Made by a program: the position numbers and the translations under genes | In this document: one piece after another, positions 1 through 6,475 of the stretch | How the letters are laid out: each line of letters begins with the position of its first letter | Numbering within the stretch: position 1 is the stretch's first letter | Notes under the pieces: model-generated | The model's input: the letters and a program-made list of their open reading frames with translations, nothing else | Databases searched by the model: none | What the model was told of the DNA's origin: nothing | Source: Candidatus Sulfopaludibacter sp. SbA3 | GTDB lineage: Bacteria > Acidobacteriota > Terriglobia > Bryobacterales > Bryobacteraceae | DNA: 8,682 nt | Assembly (NCBI GenBank): GCA_945900935.1 | Contig: CAMDKT010000226.1 | Span: 1 to 8,682 of the forward strand | Direction of reading: 5' to 3'

Positions 1-141
1 GCTGCGGAAGGTGTTCTTCGGATTGTGCTTGGACAGCGTCTTGGTGATCGCCGCCGTCAGCGTCGTCTTCCCGTGATCAATGTGGCCAATGGTGCCCACG
101 TTGACGTGCGGTTTGGATCGATCAAATTTTTCTTTCGCCAT
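1..141 (-). CDS. tuf: Elongation factor Tu, N-terminal 47 residues (partial)
   Basis: EF-Tu is the GTPase that delivers aminoacyl-tRNA to the ribosomal A site in the cytoplasm. The visible part starts MAKEKFDRSKPHVNVGTIG and contains the P-loop GHIDHGKT at residues 19-26, followed by the TLTAAITK helix, all typical of bacterial EF-Tu. The family is about 395 residues long, so nearly nine tenths of the gene lies beyond the left edge. The ATG start is fixed by this conserved N-terminus. It follows tRNA-Thr(GGT) by 28 bases, with no separate promoter or strong Shine-Dalgarno site (only a weak AGG about a dozen bases upstream). Co-transcription with the three upstream tRNA genes is therefore likely, as in the E. 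coli thrU-tyrU-glyT-thrT-tufB operon. Identification is essentially certain. Whether the genome has a second tuf copy cannot be seen here. Confidence 0.97.
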   Translation of the reverse strand, partial: MAKEKFDRSKPHVNVGTIGHIDHGKTTLTAAITKTLSKHNPKNTFRS

Positions 142-169
142 GCGATTGCAACCTGTTCAGGAAAATGTA

Positions 170-245
<76 letters not shown>

Positions 246-300
246 CCGATGTGCCCAATTGTCCAAAAATTGCCAAACAATCGGGTGTTTGTTTTAGTGT

Positions 301-388
301 TGGTGGACAGGGAAGGATTTGAACCTTCGTAGTCCCAAGGGACGGCAGATTTACAGTCTGCTGCGATTGACCGCTCCGCCACCTGTCC
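301..388 (-). tRNA. tyrU: tRNA-Tyr, anticodon GTA
   Basis: This is a class II tRNA of 88 nt on the minus strand. The acceptor stem GGACAGG pairs with CCTGTCC, followed by discriminator A and an encoded CCA. The anticodon arm GCAGA-CTGTAAA-TCTGC gives anticodon GTA (tyrosine, UAU/UAC). A long variable arm (CGTCCCTTGGGAC) precedes the T arm with GGTTCAAATCC, as expected for bacterial tRNA-Tyr. It lies between the two tRNA-Thr genes, the order seen at tufB loci in E. coli and other bacteria. Confidence 0.97.
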
Positions 389-418
389 GGGTAAAACGAT
401 TCGAACTGCGCGATCCTT

Positions 419-494
419 TGGAGCTGGCGGAGGGGATCGAACCCCCGACCCTCTGATTACAAATCAGATGCTCTACCAGCTGAGCTACGCCAGC
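419..494 (-). tRNA. thrU: tRNA-Thr, anticodon TGT
   Basis: This 76-nt gene on the minus strand has acceptor stem GCTGGCG pairing with CGCCAGC, discriminator T and an encoded CCA. The anticodon arm TCTGA-TTTGTAA-TCAGA gives anticodon TGT, reading ACA and ACG threonine codons. The D arm and the T arm (GGTTCGATCCC) are standard. It is the first gene of the tRNA-tRNA-tRNA-tuf transcription unit, with its 5' end about 14 bases from a good extended -10 element. Confidence 0.97.
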
Positions 495-507
495 GGATTA
501 CTATGCA

Positions 508-516
508 AGTATAGCA
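508..516 (-). promoter_or_regulatory. Extended -10 promoter of the tRNA-tuf operon
   Basis: Read on the minus strand the sequence is TGCTATACT, an extended -10 element (TGn followed by TATACT, one mismatch to TATAAT). Transcription would start near position 501, giving a leader of about 7 nt before mature tRNA-Thr(TGT). No good -35 hexamer is present at 16-18 bp spacing, consistent with extended -10 promoters needing one less. The identification is inferred from sequence only. Confidence 0.6.
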
Positions 517-535
517 AAGTTTTTCCGAAGGGAAG

Positions 536-567
536 AATCCGGCAGATAGACAATCCGGCAGATAGAC
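536..567. repeat. Perfect 16-bp tandem duplication
   Basis: Two head-to-tail exact copies of AATCCGGCAGATAGAC occupy 536-551 and 552-567. They fill the gap between the terminator of the receptor gene and the tRNA-tuf promoter, so they lie from about -35 to -66 relative to the inferred tRNA-tuf start. The repeat could be a simple slippage duplication or a paired upstream binding site. The sequence alone does not decide. Confidence 0.9.
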
Positions 568-603
568 AAAAAAGAGCCTTCCCCGGGAAGGAGAAGGCTC
601 TTT
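568..603 (-). terminator. Rho-independent terminator of the TonB-dependent receptor gene
   Basis: A perfect 10-bp inverted repeat (AAAGAGCCTT at 571-580 and AAGGCTCTTT at 594-603) encloses a 13-base loop that can itself fold further (CCTTCCC against GGGAAGG). On the minus strand the stem runs directly into six T residues (568-573 complement), the classic intrinsic terminator form. It lies about 25 bases past the receptor stop and insulates the downstream tRNA-tuf promoter from read-through. On the plus strand the T tract is poor, so it is probably one-directional. Confidence 0.9.
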
Positions 604-626
604 AGGTTGTTTCGACGCGGCCCGGT

Positions 627-3600
627 TTAGAAGTAGTACTTCAGTCCGAACTGCATGTTGCGGGGACCGACGCCGTTGCGGAGGCCGCCGATCTGACCGA
701 AGTTGACGGCGCCGAACGCGGCGGCCGGGTCGCCGAACATCGGGGTATTGGTGAAGTTCGTCGCTTCCAGGCGTAACTCAAAGCGATGACCTTCCCGGAC
801 GTTGATGCTCTTCAACAGGGCCGCATCCAGGGTTTTGATGCCCTGTGCGCGGTAGTTCAGGTTCCGCGGGGCGCTGCCCGGCACGTCAGCCGGGGGCTGC
901 GAGAATGCCGCCGGGTTGAAATAATTGTTGAGGCGGTTCTGGATTGGTCCCGAAGTGCTTGGGTCGCCGATGAGGTTCGGACGCTGGGTGCCGTCCCAGA
1001 TGGCGCCACCGGACTGCGTCACCTGTAATGGCATGCCGCTCTGCATGAGCAACACTCCGCTAACGTCCCAGCCGCCGGCAATCCAGTTCAGGACACGGTT
1101 CATATTCGCGCCGATGGCCCGGTTCCTGCCGAAGGGCAGTTCGTAAGACCCGGTCATGACGAATCGGTTGGCGACATCGTGCGAGGAGAGCGAACGCTCG
1201 CCGCGCAGATCCCAGATGTTCTGCAGCGACGTCGATCCGCCGAGCCAGGAGACGTTGCCCGAGCTGTGCGAAACGTTGTCGATCATCTTCGACCAGGTGT
1301 AGTGGGTCAACATCGTCAGACCCTTGCTGAAGCGCTTTTCCCACTTGAGCTGCAGCGCGTGATAGTTCGAGTCGCCGCGGGCCGGTTCGGCCTGGCCGAC
1401 ACTGGTACCGTCGAAGTGCGGCATGGGGCGGAGCGTACGGACGCGGGTCACTGCCGGCTGGCTAAGGGCCGAGCGCGAATCCGTGATCTGTCCGAAAAAC
1501 GGGTTCGGCACCAGTTGGTTGAGCGTCGTCCGGCCAAGCCCCCAATGCTGCGGGGAAAGCGGAGACAGCGTGGTGATGGGCATGAACAAGTGCGTGCCGC
1601 GGCTGCCGGTGTAGTTCATCTCGAGCACGGATTGCATGGGCAGTTCGCGCTGAATCGACAGGTTCCACGAGTGGTATTCGGGGTTCCGGTTGTTATCGCG
1701 GACGATAGTCCCGGTGTTGAATCCCAGTAGGGTGTTGTCGCCTTGAGCGCGGCCCGGCGGGAGCAGCAAGCCGTTCGGGAATGGGTTGTTGAGCTGCGTG
1801 TTGAGGGTGGCGTTTTCGTCGAGCGTCCAGATGGACGGCGAGTTGATGGTAAAGCCGGTGCCCGGACGGCCGAACACGGTGGCGCGCGACAGTGTATAGA
1901 ACAAGCCGTAGCCGGAGCGGATGGCGGTCTTCGAGTTCAACGCGTAGGCAAAACCGACGCGCGGCTGCCAATTGTTCATGTCGGCATCGAACGGCGAACG
2001 GGTCTTGTCGTCGACGAACTTGATGACGCCGCGCGTGTCGTAGCCTTGCGCCCGGACAGACGACTGGGCGTTGAGATCCCAATAGCTGTAGCGGTCCTGC
2101 GTTTCCCAGCGAGGAACGTCGAAGTCATAGCGCACGCCCAGGTTAATCGTCAGCTTGTTGGTAATCTTCCAATCGTCCTGGAAGTAGAAGCCCCAGTAGG
2201 CCGAACGGGAGAACGCTTTGGGTTCGATGTGGTAATTGCTGCCCGTGGTCCATCCCAACAGCATCGACGCCAGGCCATTGCCCTGGGTGCCCGGACACGT
2301 GAAGCGGTCCGCGCAGGTGGCGCTCCGTGCGAAGTTGAAATTGCCCGAGGGGAAGCCGGGCTGCAGGTAGTCGAGGCGGTTGTAACGGCGTTCGCCGCCC
2401 GCCTTGATGTTGTGGCCGCCGATCATCTTTGACATCGATCCCGACCAGTGGTGGACGGCTTCCTGACGATCCATGATCCACCAGCCTTCGGTGCCGAAAT
2501 CGCGGAAGCCATCCGGAGCGAAGCGCGGAAACACCAGGTTGGTGGCGTTTGCCTTTAGGTTGGAAGCAAATCCGAGAGAGGTGGGATCGAAGGTGTCGAA
2601 GAACGGGTTGCGCCCGAAATTCGAATAGGTGTAGCCATAGCGGAACACGAACAGCGTCGTGGCGTTGGCTACGTGGGTGAAGTCGCCGACCATGGACTGC
2701 GTCCGGGTGGAGCTGGGACCGCCGGTGAAGTACGCCGGGTTCCCGTCTCCGAACAGGTTGGGATTGACACCATCGTTCCGCTGGTTGCTCCAGCGTCCGC
2801 TGATGCGATTGGAGTGGTTGAAGTTATGGTCGCCCTTGACGGTGACCTGATGCGCCGTACTCGTGTTGATACCCTGGTTGAACCAGTTGTTGGCATTCGT
2901 GAAGGCGGCACCCTGCTGGTTCGCCGCCGGCAGGTAGGACAGGGCCTTCACCGCCACCGCGTTCATCCGGGATGCCGGGATGAGGTTGCCCGCCAAGGGC
3001 AGGCGCTGGAGGTTGCCGGCCGCGTTTGTCATGGTGTTGTACGGATCGTGGATCTGCATCAACGCCCCCGATGGGTTAAAGGTCTGCGAGAAGTCGCCGG
3101 CCAACTGCTGCGCCGTCGGCATGCTGGCCTGCTGGCTGGTGGGGCTCTCCTGCGCGGTGTACTCGTATGCCCCGAAAAAGAAGGTTTTGTTCTTGATCAC
3201 TGGACCGCCGATAACACCGCCATACTGGTCGCGGCGGAACGCCGGAATGGCGCGGCCGGCGCGGTTGGAGAACCAGTCGTTGGCGTTGAGCGCGGCGTCG
3301 CGCATGAAGTAATAACCGGTGCCGTGAAAACCGTTGGTACCCGAGCGGGTGACCATGTTCACGACCGCGCCGCCGGTCTGTCCGTACTCCGCCGAGAAGA
3401 AGTTCGTCTGCATCTTGAATTCCTGCACCGCGTCGACCGAGGGCGAGAACTTCAAATCCGTGACGCCGGAGTTTTGTTCAACAGTGGTTACTGTGGCGCC
3501 GTCAAGGAGGACATCCGAGGTGGAGTTCCGCGAACCGTTGGCGCTGAAGTTGGTATTGTTGTCGCCGCGGCGCCCGCCCGAACCCACGACTCCGGGCGTC

Positions 3601-4073
3601 AAGTACGCCAAGCTCATCGAGTTCCGTGCCAGATTCGGCAACTGGAGAATGTACTTGTTGTCGATCACCTGCCCAAGGTTCGAGATCGTTGTGTTCACGA
3701 GTGCGGCCGAACCTTCGATCTCCACCGTCGTGCTGACATCACCGACCTGCAGCTTTGCGTTGAGAGACCGCTGTTCCTGCACCGCGACGCTGAAGCCGCC
3801 GCTGGAAAACTTTTTGAAGCCCGGGGCTTCGACGGTAAGGACATAGTTTCCCGGAAGCAATGCCGTTACGACGAATCGTCCGGAGCCATCGGCCACGCCG
3901 CGGAACGCCGTTCCGCGGTCGCGATCAGTGACGAGAACATTGGCCCCTCTTACCACCGCACCAGTATCATCGGTTACAATACCATTCACGCTGCCAGTGA
4001 ACGATTGAGCGAACAGGTTTGACGTGAGCCATAGGGCAATGCTTGCCAGCCTGGCAATTTTGTTTGTTTTCAT
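627..4073 (-). CDS. TonB-dependent receptor, Oar-like, with carboxypeptidase-regulatory-like N-terminal domain
   Basis: This is a 1148-residue outer-membrane receptor of the type expanded in Acidobacteriota, predicted to import a substrate using TonB/ExbBD energy. Residues 1-23 form a signal peptide (basic MKTNKIAR, a hydrophobic stretch, cleavage after LFAQ). Residues about 25-105 match the CarboxypepD_reg-like beta-sandwich (GIVTDDTGAVVRGANV; GRFVVTALLPGNYVLTVEAPG). About 110-250 is the plug, with the recurrent family segments DVLLDGA, SVDAVQEFKMQTN and SAEYGQTGGAVVNMVTRSGTN. The rest is beta-barrel, rich in aromatic and Asn residues, ending LKYYF with the C-terminal Phe used by the BAM complex. 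An AAGGAAG site five bases upstream supports the ATG. It has its own promoter and operator and ends at a strong terminator, so it is probably monocistronic. No clear TonB box is seen, as is common in this subgroup. The substrate is unknown; the LacI-type operator hints at a sugar. The only two cysteines are C587 and C593. Confidence 0.93.
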   Translation of the reverse strand: MKTNKIARLASIALWLTSNLFAQSFTGSVNGIVTDDTGAVVRGANVLVTDRDRGTAFRGVADGSGRFVVTALLPGNYVLTVEAPGFKKFSSGGFSVAVQEQRSLNAKLQVGDVSTTVEIEGSAALVNTTISNLGQVIDNKYILQLPNLARNSMSLAYLTPGVVGSGGRRGDNNTNFSANGSRNSTSDVLLDGATVTTVEQNSGVTDLKFSPSVDAVQEFKMQTNFFSAEYGQTGGAVVNMVTRSGTNGFHGTGYYFMRDAALNANDWFSNRAGRAIPAFRRDQYGGVIGGPVIKNKTFFFGAYEYTAQESPTSQQASMPTAQQLAGDFSQTFNPSGALMQIHDPYNTMTNAAGNLQRLPLAGNLIPASRMNAVAVKALSYLPAANQQGAAFTNANNWFNQGINTSTAHQVTVKGDHNFNHSNRISGRWSNQRNDGVNPNLFGDGNPAYFTGGPSSTRTQSMVGDFTHVANATTLFVFRYGYTYSNFGRNPFFDTFDPTSLGFASNLKANATNLVFPRFAPDGFRDFGTEGWWIMDRQEAVHHWSGSMSKMIGGHNIKAGGERRYNRLDYLQPGFPSGNFNFARSATCADRFTCPGTQGNGLASMLLGWTTGSNYHIEPKAFSRSAYWGFYFQDDWKITNKLTINLGVRYDFDVPRWETQDRYSYWDLNAQSSVRAQGYDTRGVIKFVDDKTRSPFDADMNNWQPRVGFAYALNSKTAIRSGYGLFYTLSRATVFGRPGTGFTINSPSIWTLDENATLNTQLNNPFPNGLLLPPGRAQGDNTLLGFNTGTIVRDNNRNPEYHSWNLSIQRELPMQSVLEMNYTGSRGTHLFMPITTLSPLSPQHWGLGRTTLNQLVPNPFFGQITDSRSALSQPAVTRVRTLRPMPHFDGTSVGQAEPARGDSNYHALQLKWEKRFSKGLTMLTHYTWSKMIDNVSHSSGNVSWLGGSTSLQNIWDLRGERSLSSHDVANRFVMTGSYELPFGRNRAIGANMNRVLNWIAGGWDVSGVLLMQSGMPLQVTQSGGAIWDGTQRPNLIGDPSTSGPIQNRLNNYFNPAAFSQPPADVPGSAPRNLNYRAQGIKTLDAALLKSINVREGHRFELRLEATNFTNTPMFGDPAAAFGAVNFGQIGGLRNGVGPRNMQFGLKYYF

Positions 4074-4078
4074 TAAGA

Positions 4079-4085
4079 CTTCCTT
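4079..4085 (-). promoter_or_regulatory. Shine-Dalgarno site of the TonB-dependent receptor
   Basis: On the minus strand AAGGAAG lies five bases before the ATG at 4073. It is the strongest ribosome binding site in the window and fixes the start codon. Confidence 0.75.
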
Positions 4086-4131
4086 GAGATGCTAAGACGC
4101 TTAAGGTTTCTTATACGTCCACCATGGATGT

Positions 4132-4137
4132 ATTATA
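4132..4137 (-). promoter_or_regulatory. -10 element of the TonB-dependent receptor promoter
   Basis: A perfect TATAAT on the minus strand would place the transcription start near 4125, giving a leader of about 52 nt before the receptor ATG. A consensus -35 at normal spacing is not obvious; that region is instead taken up by the palindrome at 4150-4163. Promoter assignment is by inspection only. Confidence 0.6.
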
Positions 4138-4149
4138 AATGAAACTGAA

Positions 4150-4163
4150 TGTAAACGCTTGCA
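4150..4163. promoter_or_regulatory. LacI/GalR-family operator-like palindrome
   Basis: TGTAAACGCTTGCA is an imperfect palindrome with a central CG. With its flanks (A before, C after) it matches the GalR-type consensus GTGNAANCGNTTNCAC at 11 of 12 specified positions. Such CG-centred sites are bound by LacI-family sugar-responsive regulators. Its centre lies about 31 bases upstream of the inferred receptor start, over the -35 region, where a bound repressor would block RNA polymerase. No LacI-family gene is in the window, so the regulator would act from elsewhere. Confidence 0.55.
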
Positions 4164-4198
4164 CCCAAATCTAAAAGGAGTGTCCGCCCTGAGGGAAA

Positions 4199-5275
4199 CT
4201 ACGGAGTCTCTTCGACAGCGGCCCCATCGGTCGCCGTCTTCAATCCCCGCATCCCGGCCGCGATCACTTGCTGGGCCCGCAATCCGTCCCGATGCGACAC
4301 AGGGAAAGCCGCCCCTCTCGTACAGCAGTCCAGAAACACCTCCACCTCCCGCCTGTACGCCGGACCGAACCGGTCGACAAACTCCGGCGCCCCCGCCCCG
4401 CCGTTCCCGCCTGGAAAGGTCCTGCGCGCCAGCGACTCGGCCGCCCCGCGCCGGCCAAACGCCTCCACCACAATCTCGTCCGGACGCTGATCAAATCGGC
4501 CAATTTGTATCTGCCCCAAGTCCCCGTAGATCACGCTCTCCACGCGGTAGCCGCTCACATGGTTCCGTGTCACTTGCACTTGACCCAGTAAGTCATCCCC
4601 GAACCACATGTATAACATCGCGTCGTCAAAGTCTTCCTGGCACGTCGTCAGCGAATGACTGTAAATGCGCGATCCCACCGCCATCGCCCGGTCCGGCATC
4701 CGCCCCGTCAGCCACAAAATCTCATCGACATTGTGCACCGACATATCCGGCAGTATCCCGTCGCTTTGATACCCGTTCGGCGCCGGTCCGGAGTCCTCCA
4801 GCGCCGAATAAATCTTGAACACCTTCCCAGCCGTTCCTGATTCCATCAATTCCCGCGCGTATTCCAGCGCCGCATCAAACCGCCTCTGGAAGGCCAGCAT
4901 CACCGCCGTTGGATGCTCGCGGTCCAGCTCCTCGCAAAACTCCCGGTCCCCAGCCAGCGTGCCTGTCAGTGGCTTCTCCAACAGCACCCGGTGCCCCGCT
5001 CCCACCAACAGCGCCGCGTGTTCCCGGTGCTTCTCAGTCGGCGTCACAATCATCGTCGAGGCGCATACCCCCGACGCCGCCAGTTCCTCCACTGACCCCA
5101 TTACCGGCGCTTGGCAGCCCGACCTCGCCGCGAACCGCCGCGCCTTTTCCGTGTCGATATCCACCAGCGCCGCCACGCGGCAGACGCCCTCCTGCTCCAG
5201 CCGCCACAGGTGCGTCGCATGCACCCAACCCATTCGCCCGAGTCCAACAATCGCCACCGGCAGTCGCTCTATCAT
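4199..5275 (-). CDS. Gfo/Idh/MocA family NAD(P)-dependent oxidoreductase
   Basis: This is a cytoplasmic dehydrogenase of the family that includes glucose-fructose oxidoreductase and inositol 2-dehydrogenase; it oxidises or reduces a sugar or cyclitol hydroxyl with NAD(P). At 358 residues it is a usual length. The N-terminal Rossmann fold shows VAIVGLGRMG (GxGxxG at residues 11-16) and an acidic VDID at the end of beta-2, favouring NAD(H). EKP at 100-102 is the family's cofactor/catalytic lysine motif. DMSVHNVDEILWL gives the expected catalytic Asp177-x3-His181 pattern with Asp184. The C-terminal alpha/beta domain follows. I chose the ATG at 5275; a GTG two codons earlier (5281) is possible, and neither has a good ribosome binding site. 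It begins 26 bases after the fliM stop on the same strand, so co-transcription is possible. The substrate cannot be told from sequence; a receptor gene with a sugar-type operator follows it. Confidence 0.92.
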   Translation of the reverse strand: MIERLPVAIVGLGRMGWVHATHLWRLEQEGVCRVAALVDIDTEKARRFAARSGCQAPVMGSVEELAASGVCASTMIVTPTEKHREHAALLVGAGHRVLLEKPLTGTLAGDREFCEELDREHPTAVMLAFQRRFDAALEYARELMESGTAGKVFKIYSALEDSGPAPNGYQSDGILPDMSVHNVDEILWLTGRMPDRAMAVGSRIYSHSLTTCQEDFDDAMLYMWFGDDLLGQVQVTRNHVSGYRVESVIYGDLGQIQIGRFDQRPDEIVVEAFGRRGAAESLARRTFPGGNGGAGAPEFVDRFGPAYRREVEVFLDCCTRGAAFPVSHRDGLRAQQVIAAGMRGLKTATDGAAVEETP

Positions 5276-5301
5276 GCCCACAAACTATAACAGCACCCTA
5301 A

Positions 5302-6270
5302 TCAATCCAGCAAATGGAACTGCTCGGTAAGCTGTATCGCTCGCTTATTTCCCGCCGAAACCACATGGCCCAGATACTTCAACTTCCCATTCACCAACAG
5401 ATTGATCGGCTTTGTGGTCGAGTAGTCGAAGGCAAGCACGTCCCCTTCCTTCAGTTCCAGCAGATCCTCCATTCGCAGCGTCGGCCCTTGCAGCCGGGCA
5501 TCCAGGTGAACCCGCGCCGGCCGAATCAGCCGCATCACCCGCGCCTGTTCGTCCTCCGACGCCGCCGTCCGGCGATTCGTCCACCCCTGATCGAATTTCT
5601 GCCGCAGCATCTTGATGATAATCGACGGGATGCCGATATTCATCATCCCCGCGCTCTCCCCAATCCGAATCTCAAGACTGATCGCCACCACCGCCTCATT
5701 CGGTGCCAGGAACTGCAGCAGCGAGGGCTCTGTCTCGTGGCTGTCGATGCTGAAGCTGATGTTTGTCACCTGCCGCCAGGAGTCCTTCAGGTCATGCAGA
5801 ATAATCCGATAGACCGCCTCCAGAATACTTTGCTCAATCTCGGTGACCTCCCGCATCAATTTGTTGCCGGTCGGTTTCCCCACACCGCCGAGCAGCATCT
5901 CCAGTATCGGAAAGACCAACGACGGGTTGATCTCAAGCACAGCGTTGCCGTCAAACGGCCGCATCCCCAACGCGACAATACACGTCGGCGACGGCAGGCA
6001 CTGAGAGAACTCCGCGAACGACAACTGCTCCACCGACACCAGGTTCACCATTACATACGCGCGAAGGTATGCCGATAGGCTCGAGGCCAGACTGCGCGCA
6101 AAGTTCTCGTGCAGTAAATGAATAGCCCGTAACTGGTCCTTGGCGATGCGGTCTGGCCGCCGGAAGTCATACGGTTGCGCCCGTTTTGCCAAGTCGGTGT
6201 CCACCGACCGGTCCTGAAGACGGCGGAATACGCTATCAATTTCGTCCTGACTTAGTACACGATCAGCCAT
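5302..6270 (-). CDS. fliM: Flagellar motor switch protein FliM
   Basis: FliM forms the cytoplasmic C-ring with FliG and FliN and binds phosphorylated CheY to reverse the motor. The protein (322 residues, normal for the family) begins with LSQDEIDSVF at residues 6-15, the N-terminal CheY-P binding element, then a flexible link. YDFRRPDRIAKDQLRAIHLLHENFARSL is split across the start of the CheC-like middle domain, which also has EMLLGGVGKP (the GGxG signature, near residue 125) and TEIEQSILE. The C-terminal SpoA domain (about 245-320) contains ARVHLDARL, LLELKEGDVLAFD and INLLVNGKLKYLG. I chose the ATG at 6270 because it puts the CheY-binding motif at the usual distance; a GTG at 6288 would add MADIRV and would leave almost no leader from the -10 at 6302. 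No other flagellar gene is visible nearby. Confidence 0.95.
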   Translation of the reverse strand: MADRVLSQDEIDSVFRRLQDRSVDTDLAKRAQPYDFRRPDRIAKDQLRAIHLLHENFARSLASSLSAYLRAYVMVNLVSVEQLSFAEFSQCLPSPTCIVALGMRPFDGNAVLEINPSLVFPILEMLLGGVGKPTGNKLMREVTEIEQSILEAVYRIILHDLKDSWRQVTNISFSIDSHETEPSLLQFLAPNEAVVAISLEIRIGESAGMMNIGIPSIIIKMLRQKFDQGWTNRRTAASEDEQARVMRLIRPARVHLDARLQGPTLRMEDLLELKEGDVLAFDYSTTKPINLLVNGKLKYLGHVVSAGNKRAIQLTEQFHLLD

Positions 6271-6301
6271 TACCCTTATATCGGCCACTTTCCGCCGAAG
6301 G

Positions 6302-6307
6302 ATTATA
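6302..6307 (-). promoter_or_regulatory. Candidate -10 element of fliM
   Basis: A perfect TATAAT on the minus strand lies 31 bases before the fliM ATG at 6270, giving a start near 6295 and a leader of about 25 nt. No convincing -35 is seen. This placement argues for the ATG over the GTG at 6288. It overlaps a plus-strand TACAAT (6306-6311). Confidence 0.45.
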
Positions 6308-6423
6308 CAATCTAAGTATGCGGAATCCTCTCAGCCCTCCCGTCACCGCGTCCGCCGACGTCAAAAACAGCAGTAAATCCCGCTTTCTGCATCGGAAACA
6401 GGCAAGTTCGCCGCGATTTCCTA

Positions 6424-6455
6424 GGATATTCCCGACTTCCAAAACGGGATATTCC
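6424..6455. repeat. Pair of GGATATTCC direct repeats upstream of the HAD gene
   Basis: The 9-mer GGATATTCC occurs at 6424-6432 and again at 6447-6455, 23 bp apart (about two helical turns), just before the HAD start codon. Each copy has inverted arms (GGA/TCC) around TAT. It may be a regulator site or coincidence. Confidence 0.4.
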
Positions 6456-6475
6456 TCCCCGTGAAAGCTGTGGAA

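Noticed and set aside
1743..2432. Plus-strand open frame of 229 codons
   Set aside because: Antisense to the receptor barrel region, with biased composition and no recognisable motif.
2673..4022. Long plus-strand open frame of 449 codons
   Set aside because: It lies wholly antisense to the receptor gene; its product is Arg/Val/Gly-rich with no domain, as expected for a shadow frame in high-GC sequence.
4159..4818. Plus-strand open frame of 219 codons
   Set aside because: Antisense to the Gfo/Idh/MocA gene; Ser/Pro/Arg-rich low-complexity product.
5314..6078. Plus-strand open frame of 254 codons
   Set aside because: Antisense to fliM; His/Arg/Gln-rich product with no domain, explained by fliM codon usage.
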